64,000 nucleotides of DNA from Mucilaginibacter mali. Its GTDB lineage: Bacteria > Bacteroidota > Bacteroidia > Sphingobacteriales > Sphingobacteriaceae. This document shows, piece after piece, positions 53,059 through 62,574 of the stretch. How positions within the stretch are numbered: the first letter of the stretch is position 1; every line of letters begins with the position of its first letter. A program made the translations under genes and the position numbers. A model generated the notes under the pieces. It saw only the letters and a program-made list of their open reading frames with translations. It ran no database searches and was not told where the DNA came from. Location of the stretch: positions 5,022,001 to 5,086,000 of the forward strand of contig NZ_CP054139.1 in the NCBI RefSeq assembly GCF_013283875.1. Direction: 5' to 3'.

Positions 53059-54198
53059 CTATTTCAATATATCGCGCGAAATGACGATCTTCTGAATTTC
53101 TGATGTACCCTCGTATATCTGGGTGATCTTGGCATCGCGCATCAGGCGCTCTACATGGTATTCCTTCACAAAACCGTAACCGCCGTGTATCTGCACCGCC
53201 TCCACGGTAGTATCCATAGCCACCTGCGACGCGAACAACTTCGCCGTAGCGCTGGCGCGGCCATAAGGCTGGTGATTATCCTTTAACCAGGCCGCTTTTA
53301 AGCAAAGCAAGCGGGCGGCCTCTATCTGCGTAGCCATATCGGCCAGTTTAAACTGGATGGCCTGGTGCTCGGCAATTGGCTTGCCGAAGGTTTTACGCTC
53401 CTTAGCGTAAGCCACAGCCAGCTCGTACGCGCCCGAAGCGATACCCAGGGCCTGCGCGGCAATACCAATGCGGCCGCCCTCAAGCGTGGCCATGGCAAAC
53501 TTAAAGCCGAAGCCATCCTCGCCAATGCGGTTCTCCTTAGGTACTTTAACATCGGTAAACATCAGCGAATGCGTATCCGACCCGCGGATGCCCAATTTAT
53601 TTTCCTTCGGGCCAACCGTAAAGCCGGGCATGCCCTTTTCTACGATCAGCGCGTTGATACCCTTGTGCCCCTTAGCCACATCTGTTTGGGCGATAACGAT
53701 ATAAGTTGATGCGCTGTTCCCGTTGGTGATCCAGTTTTTGGTACCGTTCAGCAGGTAATGGTCGCCCATGTCAATGGCGGTGGTGCGCTGTGATGTCGCA
53801 TCGCTGCCGGCCTCTGGTTCAGACAAGCAGAAGGCACCGATCACCTCGCCGCTGGCCAGTGGTACCAGGTATTTTTGCTTTTGCTCCTCGTTGCCATATT
53901 TCTCCAACCCATAGCATACCAGCGAATTGTTTACCGATACCACAACCGAGGCCGAGGCGTCGACCTTTGATAGCTCTTCCATAGCCAGCACGTAGCTCAC
54001 AGCATCCATACCGCTGCCACCGTAATTTGGCGATGTCATTAGCCCCAGGAAACCCAGTTCGCCCAGCTTTTTAACCTGCTCAGCCGGGAATTTCTGGTGT
54101 TCGTCGCGTTCTATCACACCGGGCTTCAGCTCATTCTGCGCGAAATCGCGCGCGGCCTGGCGTATCATTATTTGTTCTTCTGTAAATTCGAAATGCAT
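53059..54198 (-). CDS. Acyl-CoA dehydrogenase
   Basis: The 379-residue flavoenzyme catalyses the first oxidation step of acyl-CoA breakdown. Motifs: AFCLSEPEAGSDATSQRTTA, KNWITNG, GIRGSDTHSLMF, and IYEGTSEIQKIVISRDIL, whose Glu is the catalytic base. It most resembles short/branched-chain types; the chain preference is not certain. A frame eight residues longer starts upstream of the predicted transcription start, so I begin at 54198 (MHFEFTEEQ). Confidence 0.94.
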   Translation of the reverse strand: MHFEFTEEQIMIRQAARDFAQNELKPGVIERDEHQKFPAEQVKKLGELGFLGLMTSPNYGGSGMDAVSYVLAMEELSKVDASASVVVSVNNSLVCYGLEKYGNEEQKQKYLVPLASGEVIGAFCLSEPEAGSDATSQRTTAIDMGDHYLLNGTKNWITNGNSASTYIVIAQTDVAKGHKGINALIVEKGMPGFTVGPKENKLGIRGSDTHSLMFTDVKVPKENRIGEDGFGFKFAMATLEGGRIGIAAQALGIASGAYELAVAYAKERKTFGKPIAEHQAIQFKLADMATQIEAARLLCLKAAWLKDNHQPYGRASATAKLFASQVAMDTTVEAVQIHGGYGFVKEYHVERLMRDAKITQIYEGTSEIQKIVISRDILK

Positions 54199-54219
54199 GG
54201 ATTGGCTTATTAAGTAGCA

Positions 54220-54250
54220 CAAAAATAAATATTATGCACGCATAGCAAAA
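54220..54250 (-). promoter_or_regulatory. Promoter of the acyl-CoA dehydrogenase gene
   Basis: On the minus strand TTTTG (54246-54250), 18 bases, TATTTTTG (54220-54227), an exact -7 box. Start of transcription about 54213. Confidence 0.68.
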
Positions 54251-54286
54251 TGTATTTTGAAAATTATTAAACCCGATACACTCCCA

Positions 54287-55330
54287 TTAACCCTTGTCCC
54301 ATTTTTTCACCCACTCCGGGTAATCCTTTTTCAGCAGGCCCCCGGCCCAGTTGCCGTACCAGGCGTAACCATTCCGGCGTTCGTAACCTATCTCCGCTAC
54401 CGAATATTTTTTGATGCCGTCCCGGTCGCAAAAGAAGGGTTTGTTGGTGCTTATCTCGTAGTAACGGGCCCACAATGGCGGGGCATCTTTTGTGGGGACC
54501 AGTTCCCGGTTCGATCCTTTGGGCGTACCGGATGCGGGAACAGCCGTAAATTTAAAGCCCTCAATTTTAACATCCTGCAGCCAGGCCACTGCGGCACTTA
54601 CCGCGGTTTTTATTTCGGGCGATGGATTGGGCTGGCTCATTAAAAAATTGACGATGCCCACCGTTTCCGATCCGCTGAGCGAAGGCAATTCATACGCCCG
54701 GGCCTTGGCTGGTTGCAGCGTTACCTGGTCGTACTGCTGGCACCAGGCCGTAAGTTTTCCATTAACTTTGATTTGGGTTTTCAGGATACATTGTACGCCG
54801 CGTTTGATGGCATCGGTGCAGGGCGGTATCAGCTTAGGGTCCACAACCTCCATATCATTCTGTTTTAAAACCACATCCTGCAGCACATTCAGCGCGTTGA
54901 TCATGGCGTTATCGTTAAACGTGATCTCGGCCCGGTACAGCAGTTTTTCGGGATAGTATTGCGGGAAGCCGCCGTTTGCATATTGCATAGCCAACAGGTA
55001 CCTGATGCCGCGCTCAGCCGCCTGCAGGTATTTGGGGTTATGATAGTTTTTATACGCTTTAACTAAATATCGGATCTCCTTTTTTGTCGATTCATTATCG
55101 ATATTGGCATCATCGTGCGAGGCTTCGGTGGCGATATCTTTTCGCAAGGAATCTGTTAGCTGCATATTATAGCTAAAAGCCTTGCCATGGTATTGTTTAG
55201 ACCAGCCTCCGTTTGCGCGTTGAAAAAGCAACATGTTATCGGCCTGTATATCCTGTGCCTGGCTGTGTAGGGCAACGCATCCCATGGCCAGGGCCAGCAA
55301 GGTTTTAATGGTGTTGTTGGGGGTATTCAT
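54287..55330 (-). CDS. Secreted pectate lyase (PL10 type)
   Basis: The 347-residue protein has a signal peptide (ending HSQAQ) and PL10 features: NGGWSKQYHGKAF, DDANIDNESTKKEIRYLVKAYK, NGGFPQYYPEK, ITFNDNAMINALNVLQDV, AWCQQYDQVTLQPAKARAYELPSLSGSETVGIVNFL. PL10 enzymes cut polygalacturonate with calcium. It lies nine bases behind a DUF3574 lipoprotein gene and may share its transcript. Confidence 0.9.
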   Translation of the reverse strand: MNTPNNTIKTLLALAMGCVALHSQAQDIQADNMLLFQRANGGWSKQYHGKAFSYNMQLTDSLRKDIATEASHDDANIDNESTKKEIRYLVKAYKNYHNPKYLQAAERGIRYLLAMQYANGGFPQYYPEKLLYRAEITFNDNAMINALNVLQDVVLKQNDMEVVDPKLIPPCTDAIKRGVQCILKTQIKVNGKLTAWCQQYDQVTLQPAKARAYELPSLSGSETVGIVNFLMSQPNPSPEIKTAVSAAVAWLQDVKIEGFKFTAVPASGTPKGSNRELVPTKDAPPLWARYYEISTNKPFFCDRDGIKKYSVAEIGYERRNGYAWYGNWAGGLLKKDYPEWVKKWDKG

Positions 55331-55339
55331 TATTTGATG

Positions 55340-55735
55340 TTATGGTGTTTTTTCTATAAACCTTATCCGGGTTTTACTATCGGCACGCAACACGCTTTGC
55401 TGATGAAAGCCGCGGATGTATTGCCGGGTAACGCTATCTAAAGCGGCATTGCGCCGCGCGCTTGCTTTCCCCAAAAACGTAACTACCACAGAAGGCTCTG
55501 TTATCGTTTCTTTGGTTTGAGTGTCCCTCCAGCGGCCTGTAGCCGCCACCTCGGTATAACCCTCGGGGAAATAACGGCTGATCACACTATCGCTAAAGTT
55601 TTTCCATTGCTCATCGGTTACCTGCCCGCCACCCGGAATAGTGCGCCCAAAGTAAAGATCGGTGCGTTGCATAGTGGCGCAACCCGTAAGGCTGATACAA
55701 CATGCTATGGTGATTAATTGCACGTAGGCTTTCAT
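55340..55735 (-). CDS. DUF3574 lipoprotein
   Basis: The 131-residue protein has a lipobox (LTGCATMQ, Cys19) and the DUF3574 core: RTDLYFGRTIPGGGQVTDEQWKNFSDSVISRYFPEGYTEVAATGRWRD and a closing strand. Function unknown. It precedes the pectate lyase gene closely, on the same strand. Confidence 0.82.
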   Translation of the reverse strand: MKAYVQLITIACCISLTGCATMQRTDLYFGRTIPGGGQVTDEQWKNFSDSVISRYFPEGYTEVAATGRWRDTQTKETITEPSVVVTFLGKASARRNAALDSVTRQYIRGFHQQSVLRADSKTRIRFIEKTP

Positions 55736-55820
55736 TACATGGATTTTGATTAGGGAAAGGTAAGAAATTTTGGTTGTGCCGATGTTGCCAACAGGGCTAA
55801 ATTACAAAATCCCTTAATGC

Positions 55821-55870
55821 AAAAAGCCTCCGATCTTCCGGTCAAAGGGTTTTAAGCTTGATCAGGCAGG
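55821..55870. other. Decayed copy of the tRNA-derived scar
   Basis: AAAAAGCCTC.GATCTT.CG, then TTTTAAGCTTGAT.AGG.AG parallels 56856-56906 base for base over much of its length, but the hairpin and the tRNA end are broken. It lies in the 369-base gap between the DUF3574 and peroxiredoxin genes, which otherwise holds only the terminator below. Confidence 0.45.
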
Positions 55871-55987
55871 AGGAACACGCCAAATATCAGACCTCTTGGA
55901 AGGTTTGTTAAGTATAAAACAAATTGAGGCGCGTGTGCGCCAGCTTCCGGGGCCGAATTGTCTGCTTATTTTTAGATGATCTCCAAC

Positions 55988-56019
55988 AAAAAAGCCTCCC
56001 AGGTTTCACTGAGGGGCTT
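55988..56019 (-). terminator. Terminator after the peroxiredoxin gene
   Basis: On the minus strand AAGCCCCTCAG and CTGGGAGGCTT pair imperfectly and run into six T. About 85 bases after the peroxiredoxin stop. Confidence 0.6.
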
Positions 56020-56104
56020 TATATCTAATAGGAGAGCGAAAAATAATAAACTTCGAATTTTTCAGCTACCTGCAGCACGACAAATATTGCTCATCTGTTG
56101 TAAA

Positions 56105-56704
56105 CTACAATGCCTTTACAACAGCCAGGGATTTTTCAACGTGTTGAACTGCTGAAATATGATCGGTTGTTGATGAAAACACTGCTATAATTTTACCGTC
56201 TTTACCGATAACATAAGTAGTACGGGGAATGAAGCCGTGGTTGAGTTCAGCCCCACGTATATCTTTCATTCCAAGCTTTGGCTGCGACATGACCAGGCCG
56301 TATGTTTCGGCAATCTTACCTTCGGCGTCTGACGCAACGATGAACTTGCCTGCACAATAATCAGGATCAGCAGAAAATGTATTCAGTCGCTGTATATCGT
56401 CTCCTGATACACCGATGATAGTAGCTCCTGCCGCTGTAAATTTATCTTTTTGTTCGGCAAATTCATGAGCTTCAGCATCGCAGCCGCCAGTATAGGCAGA
56501 CGGATAGAAATAAACCACCACCGGGCCTTTGGCCAGTGCTTGTTTTAGCGAAAAACTAAAATCTTTGCCCGCTAAACTTGCTTTGGCTGTGAACACCGGC
56601 GCCACATCGCCTTTTGATAACATTTTAGCTTGCGCGAGGCCAAGTTGGCTTATCAAACATAAGCTGAAGATTAAGAAAGACACGTAATAATATTTTTTTG
56701 ACAT
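56105..56704 (-). CDS. Secreted peroxiredoxin (BCP/PrxQ-like)
   Basis: The 199-residue protein has a signal peptide (FLIFSLCLISQLGLAQA) and a peroxiredoxin domain: VVVYFYPSAYTGGCDAEAHEFAEQKDKF, where the Cys of TGGCDAE is the peroxidatic residue and the usual Thr-x-x-Cys pattern is kept. IGVSGDD and FIPRTTYVIGKDGKI complete the fold. Envelope location is unusual compared with cytosolic BCP. It reduces peroxides; the reductant is unknown. It borders the accessory patch. Confidence 0.88.
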   Translation of the reverse strand: MSKKYYYVSFLIFSLCLISQLGLAQAKMLSKGDVAPVFTAKASLAGKDFSFSLKQALAKGPVVVYFYPSAYTGGCDAEAHEFAEQKDKFTAAGATIIGVSGDDIQRLNTFSADPDYCAGKFIVASDAEGKIAETYGLVMSQPKLGMKDIRGAELNHGFIPRTTYVIGKDGKIIAVFSSTTDHISAVQHVEKSLAVVKAL

Positions 56705-56829
56705 GACTAAATAATTTTGATTTCAGTAATACTGTTATTTATTAAAGCTACGATTGAAACAGGGAATAGGTTTACTGGTCATTAAAATTTTACCGTGGGG
56801 ATGGTGTCGTAAAGCTAATTTTTTGTGGC

Positions 56830-57066
56830 ATGCTCAAGTCCACACCAAATGCAACAAAAAAGCCTCAAATCTTTCGACTTGAGGCTTTTAAACTTGATGA
56901 GGTAGTCCCTACAGGACAAAGGTCTAACTTTTTTGCTGATTTACAAGCTATTGAAAATGCAGAAGAGTTTATGGAACTCGCTATCAATCGAATAAAATTT
57001 ACTACCAGTGATGATACCAAACGTTTTGCAAAAAGAGTTGATCTCAAAAAGAATGGCACGGTCTAA
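56830..57066 (+). CDS. Small protein of unknown function starting within a tRNA-derived scar
   Basis: The 78-residue frame has an odd N-terminus (residues about 11-29) that is only the translation of the scar at 56861-56916; the rest (ADLQAIENAEEFMELAINRIKFTTSDDTKRFAKRV) looks like an ordinary small helical protein. A perfect terminator lies just behind the stop, which supports a real gene, perhaps with a later start or one whose original start was replaced by integration. I do not recognise the family. Confidence 0.45.
   Translation: MLKSTPNATKKPQIFRLEAFKLDEVVPTGQRSNFFADLQAIENAEEFMELAINRIKFTTSDDTKRFAKRVDLKKNGTV
56861..56916. other. tRNA 3'-end plus terminator scar (possible attachment site)
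   Basis: AAGCCTCAAATC...GACTTGAGGCTT is a terminator-like hairpin. Ten bases on, GTAGTCCCTACAGGA (56902-56916) is the reverse complement of a plausible tRNA 3' end (TCCTGTAGGGACT plus A), like tRNA-Arg as I recall it. No tRNA body follows. Such leftovers mark sites where tRNA-targeting elements integrated. Confidence 0.5.
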
Positions 57067-57070
57067 AGAA

Positions 57071-57101
57071 AAACCCGCTTCTCTTTGATAGAAGCGGGTT
57101 T
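57071..57101. terminator. Bidirectional terminator
   Basis: AAACCCGCTTCT (57071-57082) and AGAAGCGGGTTT (57090-57101) pair perfectly over 12 bases around a seven-base loop, between two convergent genes. Confidence 0.82.
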
Positions 57102-57129
57102 AATACAAGGTTATCGGGAACTATTAACA

Positions 57130-58362
57130 CTAACGCGTTACAAGGTTTTCGCAAGCAAGTTCAGGGCTACTCCTTACTTCATCTAAAAATAAGCTGTGGG
57201 TATTGCCTGCCATTTTACGTGGACTTTCGACTTTAACGGAATAGTGACTTTCATCAACTTCAAGGACACTCACCGGAATAGCTTTCTTTCCGTCCCATGA
57301 AATCCACGCAGCATCTCCTGGACTAAATTTTTCTATTGATCGTTTGTCGTAGGATAATGGAATTGCCTTTTTAACTGATACGACAGTGCGTGCGTCATCT
57401 TTTTTTGGAACAGATTTTTTTACTTGTTTATTAGAACTCGGTGATTGTTTTTTTCGCAAATAACTCTGATATGATTTCCAAGCTCTTTCCAAGGTTGCCA
57501 TTGACCCACGCGGTGGATGATTGCTTGTCAAAAAAGCTTGGTATTCTTTAAGGCTACTATATATAGGCCACCCCTCGCTCTTATCTGCAAAACCTCTTTT
57601 GATTGCCAAATCGCCCAAAGGAGTATCTCTGTTCTTTTGCTTTGCTAACCAAGCTGAGAAGCTAATTTCAGCTTCTTCATGGGCTTTCATCGCATTAATT
57701 GCTTGCGGACTTGTAATAATTTGGTGGTGGATATCCCTCATCTTTACAATAGCCGCTTCTAAAGTGTCCGCTTCTGTAGAGTAGTGATCCGTCTTAACGT
57801 AGCCGATATAACCTGCTATTCGTTTAATATTGTATACATCAACAACTCCCCGCAGCACGTTTTTACCTGATGCTAGCGTTAGGTAGGGGGAAACATATTC
57901 TCGGAAAACGACTATGGCGACTAAGTCGTTTTCAAATTCTAACTTTACACCATGTTTTTGGATTTTCTGATCACTAAAATAAGCAGGTTTTGACTTCAGA
58001 TGTTGGTCGGCAAGGGCTTTTCCCAGTTCTTCCAATGTTGGCCAAATGGTATGCAAAATCAGTTTTTCATCGTAAAGAGGCAGGTAAACCCCTTCTGCCA
58101 AATCTTCAGGCAGATCTTGCGGAAGTCCGTTGAGCTTGCTTCTACGTTCCCTAATTGGGGCTGTCGGGGTTAGAACAATAAATTCGGCATGTCTTAAATT
58201 GCCAATTGAACATTTTGTGTCCGCAAGTAAAGCTGCACGTGAAGAATAGCCAAAATAAGCCGCTACCAGCTCGTGAGCGTGCGAAGATTTTAATTGAATA
58301 CCGAATTTGTTAAGACAAAATGCGCGCAGAGAATCGGCGCATAGTTTAGTAATGTGCTCCAT
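57130..58362 (-). CDS. Accessory protein with YozE-like SAM segment, function unknown
   Basis: A 410-residue soluble protein. The start (residues about 1-60) has KSSHAHELVAAYFGYSSRAALLAD, a helical motif seen in plasmid and island proteins. The middle is mixed. About 245-310 reads FSAWLAKQKNRDTPLGDLA...GWPIYSSLKEYQAFL...LERAWKSYQSYL, like the YozE SAM-like domain. A basic linker (KKQSPSSNKQVKKSVPKK) precedes a small beta-rich C-terminal domain (PGDAAWISWDGKKAIPVSVLEVDESHYSVKVE), SH3- or Tudor-like in look. No catalytic motif. AT-richer than the core genes. Confidence 0.72.
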   Translation of the reverse strand: MEHITKLCADSLRAFCLNKFGIQLKSSHAHELVAAYFGYSSRAALLADTKCSIGNLRHAEFIVLTPTAPIRERRSKLNGLPQDLPEDLAEGVYLPLYDEKLILHTIWPTLEELGKALADQHLKSKPAYFSDQKIQKHGVKLEFENDLVAIVVFREYVSPYLTLASGKNVLRGVVDVYNIKRIAGYIGYVKTDHYSTEADTLEAAIVKMRDIHHQIITSPQAINAMKAHEEAEISFSAWLAKQKNRDTPLGDLAIKRGFADKSEGWPIYSSLKEYQAFLTSNHPPRGSMATLERAWKSYQSYLRKKQSPSSNKQVKKSVPKKDDARTVVSVKKAIPLSYDKRSIEKFSPGDAAWISWDGKKAIPVSVLEVDESHYSVKVESPRKMAGNTHSLFLDEVRSSPELACENLVTR

Positions 58363-58650
58363 AGCATTTTTAAGTTAAAGGCTGGACTTTAAATGATTGT
58401 CGAGAGTGTTTAAACACAACCTATGCCAGCAGATTTAACAAAATTTTGCTGTAGGCTTGTCGTATTTGAATTAGCCTCGCGTTTCAGTCACTCACAACTG
58501 GGGCGCTCGATTCCTTAACTCTAAGGTAAGATGAAAGAATTAAAAAAGCAAGCGAGATTAAAAATCATAATGCTTTTTAGTTATATGTAGCTTTGATAAA
58601 AAGATGGTAAATTGGGCTGCACATAAATCGTTAAACCTTAGACTTTTCAC

Positions 58651-59144
<494 letters not shown>

Positions 59145-59226
59145 CTATTTTTGGTATTCTACATAACGGACATAACCCCGAAATGTTTTTCCAATTGTCA
59201 AAAATGCAATTTGCACTCCGTTTTAA

Positions 59227-59265
59227 TTGGACTGCAAAGATATAATTCGTTTCTTTGCAGTCCAA
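59227..59265. promoter_or_regulatory. Perfect 14-bp inverted repeat upstream of era
   Basis: TTGGACTGCAAAGA (59227-59240) and TCTTTGCAGTCCAA (59252-59265) flank TATAATTCGTT. It lies between the divergent tRNA-fMet and era genes, 22 bases before the era start. It may be an operator or a leader hairpin. The spacer contains TATAAT. Confidence 0.5.
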
Positions 59266-59287
59266 ATAAAATTTTAAAATATTTTTT

Positions 59288-60166
59288 ATGAGTCATAGGG
59301 CGGGTTTTGTAAGCATCATCGGCAAGCCTAATGCGGGTAAATCCACATTAATGAACGCGCTTGTGGGCGAAAAGATGTCCATCATCACCCCTAAGGCGCA
59401 AACCACACGCCACCGTATACTGGGTATCGTTAATACCGACGATTACCAGGTGGTATTTTCGGATACCCCCGGCATCATCAAGCCGCACTATGCCCTGCAC
59501 GAGAGCATGATGCACCAGGTACAGGGATCGATAGTAGATGCCGACCTGATATTGCTGATGACCGATATTAACGAACAGCACGAAGAGGAAGACGTAATGC
59601 GCCGTTTGGAAAGCTCGCTGGCGCCGGTTGTTGTATTGATCAATAAAATAGACCAAAGCGACCCGGAAACCGTAAAGCAAAAGGTAGATTACTGGAACGA
59701 AAAGCTGAAGCCGCTGGCGGTTTTCGCAATTTCAGCACTGAAGTTCCCAAACACGCAGCACCTGCTGGAATTTATTGTAGAGCAGATGCCCGAACATCCT
59801 GCTTATTACGAAAAGGATGCGCTGACTGACCGTAACGACCGCTTCTTCGCTTCGGAAATGATTCGCGAGCAGGTGTTTAAGCAATATAAAAAAGAAATTC
59901 CCTACAGCACCGAGGTAGTGATCACCGCTTTTAAGGAAGAGGAGAATATATATCGCATCAGTGCCGAGATCATCGTTGAGCGCGAATCGCAAAAAAATAT
60001 CATTATTGGCCAGGGCGGCAGCATGCTGAAGATTGTTGGCACCTACGCCCGCCGGTCGATGGAGGAATTTTACCAGAAAAAGATCTTCCTGGAGATGTTT
60101 GTTAAAGTAATAGACGACTGGCGCAGCAAAAAAAATTACCTGAAAAAATTCGGGTACGAAGATTAA
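59288..60166 (+). CDS. era: GTPase Era
   Basis: The 292-residue GTPase assists 16S rRNA maturation and 30S assembly. G domain: GKPNAGKST (G1), DTPGI (G3), NKID (G4) and SALK (G5); then the KH domain with VERESQKNIIIGQGGSMLKIVG. Length is normal. It forms a pair with der downstream, a repeat lying between them. Confidence 0.97.
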   Translation: MSHRAGFVSIIGKPNAGKSTLMNALVGEKMSIITPKAQTTRHRILGIVNTDDYQVVFSDTPGIIKPHYALHESMMHQVQGSIVDADLILLMTDINEQHEEEDVMRRLESSLAPVVVLINKIDQSDPETVKQKVDYWNEKLKPLAVFAISALKFPNTQHLLEFIVEQMPEHPAYYEKDALTDRNDRFFASEMIREQVFKQYKKEIPYSTEVVITAFKEEENIYRISAEIIVERESQKNIIIGQGGSMLKIVGTYARRSMEEFYQKKIFLEMFVKVIDDWRSKKNYLKKFGYED

Positions 60167-60171
60167 GGTTC

Positions 60172-60306
60172 AGATTTGAGATATTAGATGTGAGATGTGA
60201 GACAGAACTTGCGTAGCTTTATCTAATCAAATCTGACCTATATAATAACCCCGATTTGTGTTGAGTTGAGAGTAATCTCAAATCTCATATCTCAAATCTC
60301 ATATCT
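60172..60306. repeat. AT-rich GATTTGAGATAT inverted repeat
   Basis: AGATTTGAGATATTAGATGTGAGA words on the left (60172-60202) are mirrored by TCTCAAATCTCATATCTCAAATCTC words on the right (60275-60306). It fills the era-der gap and probably contains or carries the der promoter region. Confidence 0.6.
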
Positions 60307-60314
60307 TAAAGAAA

Positions 60315-61616
60315 ATGAGTAACATAGTAGCCATAGTAGGCAGGCCCAACGTTGGTAAATCAACCTTATACAATCGTTTAACCGAAAGCCGCAAGGCCAT
60401 TGTAGACGATTTTAGCGGCGTAACACGCGACCGTCATTATGGTGTGGCCGAATGGGTGGGCCGTAACTTTACCGTTATTGATACCGGCGGCTACGTAGCC
60501 AACAGCGATGATGTTTTTGAAGCAGCTATTCGCGAGCAAGTAAATATCGCTATTGAAGAGGCTACCGTTATCCTGTTTGTGGTTGATGTTACCACCGGCA
60601 TTACCGATTTGGACGACGAAATAGCTAACATATTGCGCAAAGGCAAAAAGCCGGTGTTTGTGGTAGTGAACAAGGTAGATCATGGCCTGCTACAGTCGGA
60701 TGCCAGCATCTTCTACAGTCTTGGTTTAGGCGAGATCTATAACATCTCATCAATGAGTGGCAGTGGCACCGGCGAACTGCTGGACGAGGTAGTAAAAACC
60801 TTTGATGATGACGTAGTAGAGGAGAACACCCTGCCTAAATACGCCATTGTTGGCCGACCTAACGTTGGTAAATCATCTATCATTAACTCGTTGATAGGTA
60901 AAGATCGTAACATTGTTACCCCAATTGCCGGTACCACGCGCGATAGTATCCATATCCACTACAACCAGTACGGCCACGAGTTTATGCTGATTGACACCGC
61001 CGGGTTACGTAAAAAAACCAAGGTAAAGGAGAATATCGAGTTCTATTCGGTAATGCGTACCATTAAAGCCATGGAAGAGGCCGATGTGGTTGTACTGATG
61101 CTGGATGCTGTAGAAGGTTTGGAAGCGCAGGATGTAAACATTTTTCACCTGGCCGAAAAGAACAAGAAAGGCATTGTGGTAGTAGTAAACAAATGGGACC
61201 TGATAGAAAAGAACACCAAAACTGTTAAGGTTTTTGAGGAAACCATCCGCCAGAAGCTGGCTCCGTTTACCGATGTGCCTATCGTTTTTACCTCGGTTAC
61301 CGAGAAACAACGTGTGTTGAAAGTGCTGGAAATGGCCAACAGGGTTTACGCCAACCGCGCTAAAAAGATCCCTACATCAAAACTTAATGATGTAATGTTG
61401 CCCATCATCGAAAGCTATCCGCCACCGGCCATTAAAGGCAAGTATGTTAAGATAAAATACATCACGCAGATAAAAGGCACATCGCCCATGTTCGCGTTCT
61501 TCTGCAACCTGCCGCAGTACGTTAAAGAATCGTATATCCGTTTCATTGAGAACAAACTGCGCGAGAATTTTGATTTTACCGGGGTGCCGGTGCAGATATT
61601 CTTCAGGCAGAAGTAA
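60315..61616 (+). CDS. der: GTPase Der (EngA)
   Basis: The 433-residue protein has two tandem G domains: GRPNVGKSTLYN (7-18) with DTGGY and NKVD, and GRPNVGKSSIIN (near 180) with DTAGL and NKWD, followed by the C-terminal KH-like domain (ESYPPPAIKGKYVKIKYITQ). It works in 50S ribosome assembly. Length and order are standard. Confidence 0.97.
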   Translation: MSNIVAIVGRPNVGKSTLYNRLTESRKAIVDDFSGVTRDRHYGVAEWVGRNFTVIDTGGYVANSDDVFEAAIREQVNIAIEEATVILFVVDVTTGITDLDDEIANILRKGKKPVFVVVNKVDHGLLQSDASIFYSLGLGEIYNISSMSGSGTGELLDEVVKTFDDDVVEENTLPKYAIVGRPNVGKSSIINSLIGKDRNIVTPIAGTTRDSIHIHYNQYGHEFMLIDTAGLRKKTKVKENIEFYSVMRTIKAMEEADVVVLMLDAVEGLEAQDVNIFHLAEKNKKGIVVVVNKWDLIEKNTKTVKVFEETIRQKLAPFTDVPIVFTSVTEKQRVLKVLEMANRVYANRAKKIPTSKLNDVMLPIIESYPPPAIKGKYVKIKYITQIKGTSPMFAFFCNLPQYVKESYIRFIENKLRENFDFTGVPVQIFFRQK

Positions 61617-61635
61617 TAACGAAAAGCCAAGCAAG

Positions 61636-61741
61636 CTCCCTCCCCCCGGGAGGGGTGTGGAGGCTTGTGAAATGGCAGGGAGGGGTTTAGCCACGAGGTA
61701 TATCGTATAAACCCCTCCCTACATCTCCCCCATGGGAGGGA
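61636..61741. repeat. CCCTCC/GGGAGGG palindromic repeat, copy 3
   Basis: CTCCCTCCCCCCGGGAGGGG, GGCAGGGAGGGGTTT, AAACCCCTCCCT and CCCCATGGGAGGG in the same order as copy 1 at 15094. It lies between convergent der and the hydrolase gene. Confidence 0.72.
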
Positions 61742-61773
61742 ATCGCACAAGGCCGGCACTTTTAAGTGCGCCG

Positions 61774-62553
61774 CTACCCCTTCAAAAACTCCCTCACAAT
61801 ACCCACAGTAACTTCCGGCATTTTACTACCCGGCGTTGCGGTACACACTTCGCCGATAAAGCCGCCATGTATACCGGGCAATACCACCAGTTGCGAGCCC
61901 TCAACCAGCCGCACCATTTGCAAGGTATGCTCAACCGACATCACATCGTTTTGCGCTACCATAAATAGCGTTGGCGCTTTAATGCCCTGCAATAATTCAT
62001 CGGGGATGTCCTTAAAATCTACCATCCGCTGGCGGTCTTTTTCAAACATGGTTTGCAAACCTTCCGCACTTGGCGTAACTGCCAGGTAAGCCTCTTTCAG
62101 CTGACCGGGCATGTGATCGATAGTAACATTAGCCATGCCCTCAAAAAATCCATCCATAAAACCATCGCGGCGGTAAGCGGCGGATACAGGTATTAGTTTA
62201 TTAACTACTTCCGGGTAGCGAATGGCTACCTGCAATGCCGTAGTGCCGCCGTTACTAAAACCTAAAAGATCGGCTTTTTCAATTTGTAGATACTTCAGTA
62301 ATCCGGCGACATCATCGGCATCCTGTTTAAAAGACTCGGGAGTGTCGCGATCACCGGTACGCCCATGAGCCTGTAGTTCTATGGCTATTACTTTGGTGTG
62401 ACGGCTTAACAGCGGTATCAGTTTGCTGAAACAGCTTTCAATTGTCGAGCCGCCGCCGTGTACCAGTACAAGGGGCATACTGCCTTCGCCGTATATCTCG
62501 TAATACATTTGCAGCCCGTTAACCGGGGCGTGGTTTTTTATTGATGCTTCCAT
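61774..62553 (-). CDS. Alpha/beta hydrolase
   Basis: The 259-residue protein has the oxyanion segment LVLVHGGGSTIES, nucleophile elbow GFSNGG, an Asp in VAQNDVMS and a His in GIHGGFIG. It is a cytoplasmic esterase/lipase-like enzyme with unknown substrate. It is the last of three minus-strand genes (ArsR regulator, SRPBCC, hydrolase) with a 21-base gap, so it is probably controlled by the same operators. Confidence 0.88.
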   Translation of the reverse strand: MEASIKNHAPVNGLQMYYEIYGEGSMPLVLVHGGGSTIESCFSKLIPLLSRHTKVIAIELQAHGRTGDRDTPESFKQDADDVAGLLKYLQIEKADLLGFSNGGTTALQVAIRYPEVVNKLIPVSAAYRRDGFMDGFFEGMANVTIDHMPGQLKEAYLAVTPSAEGLQTMFEKDRQRMVDFKDIPDELLQGIKAPTLFMVAQNDVMSVEHTLQMVRLVEGSQLVVLPGIHGGFIGEVCTATPGSKMPEVTVGIVREFLKG

Positions 62554-62574
62554 GATTATGCTAATTTATAGCTG

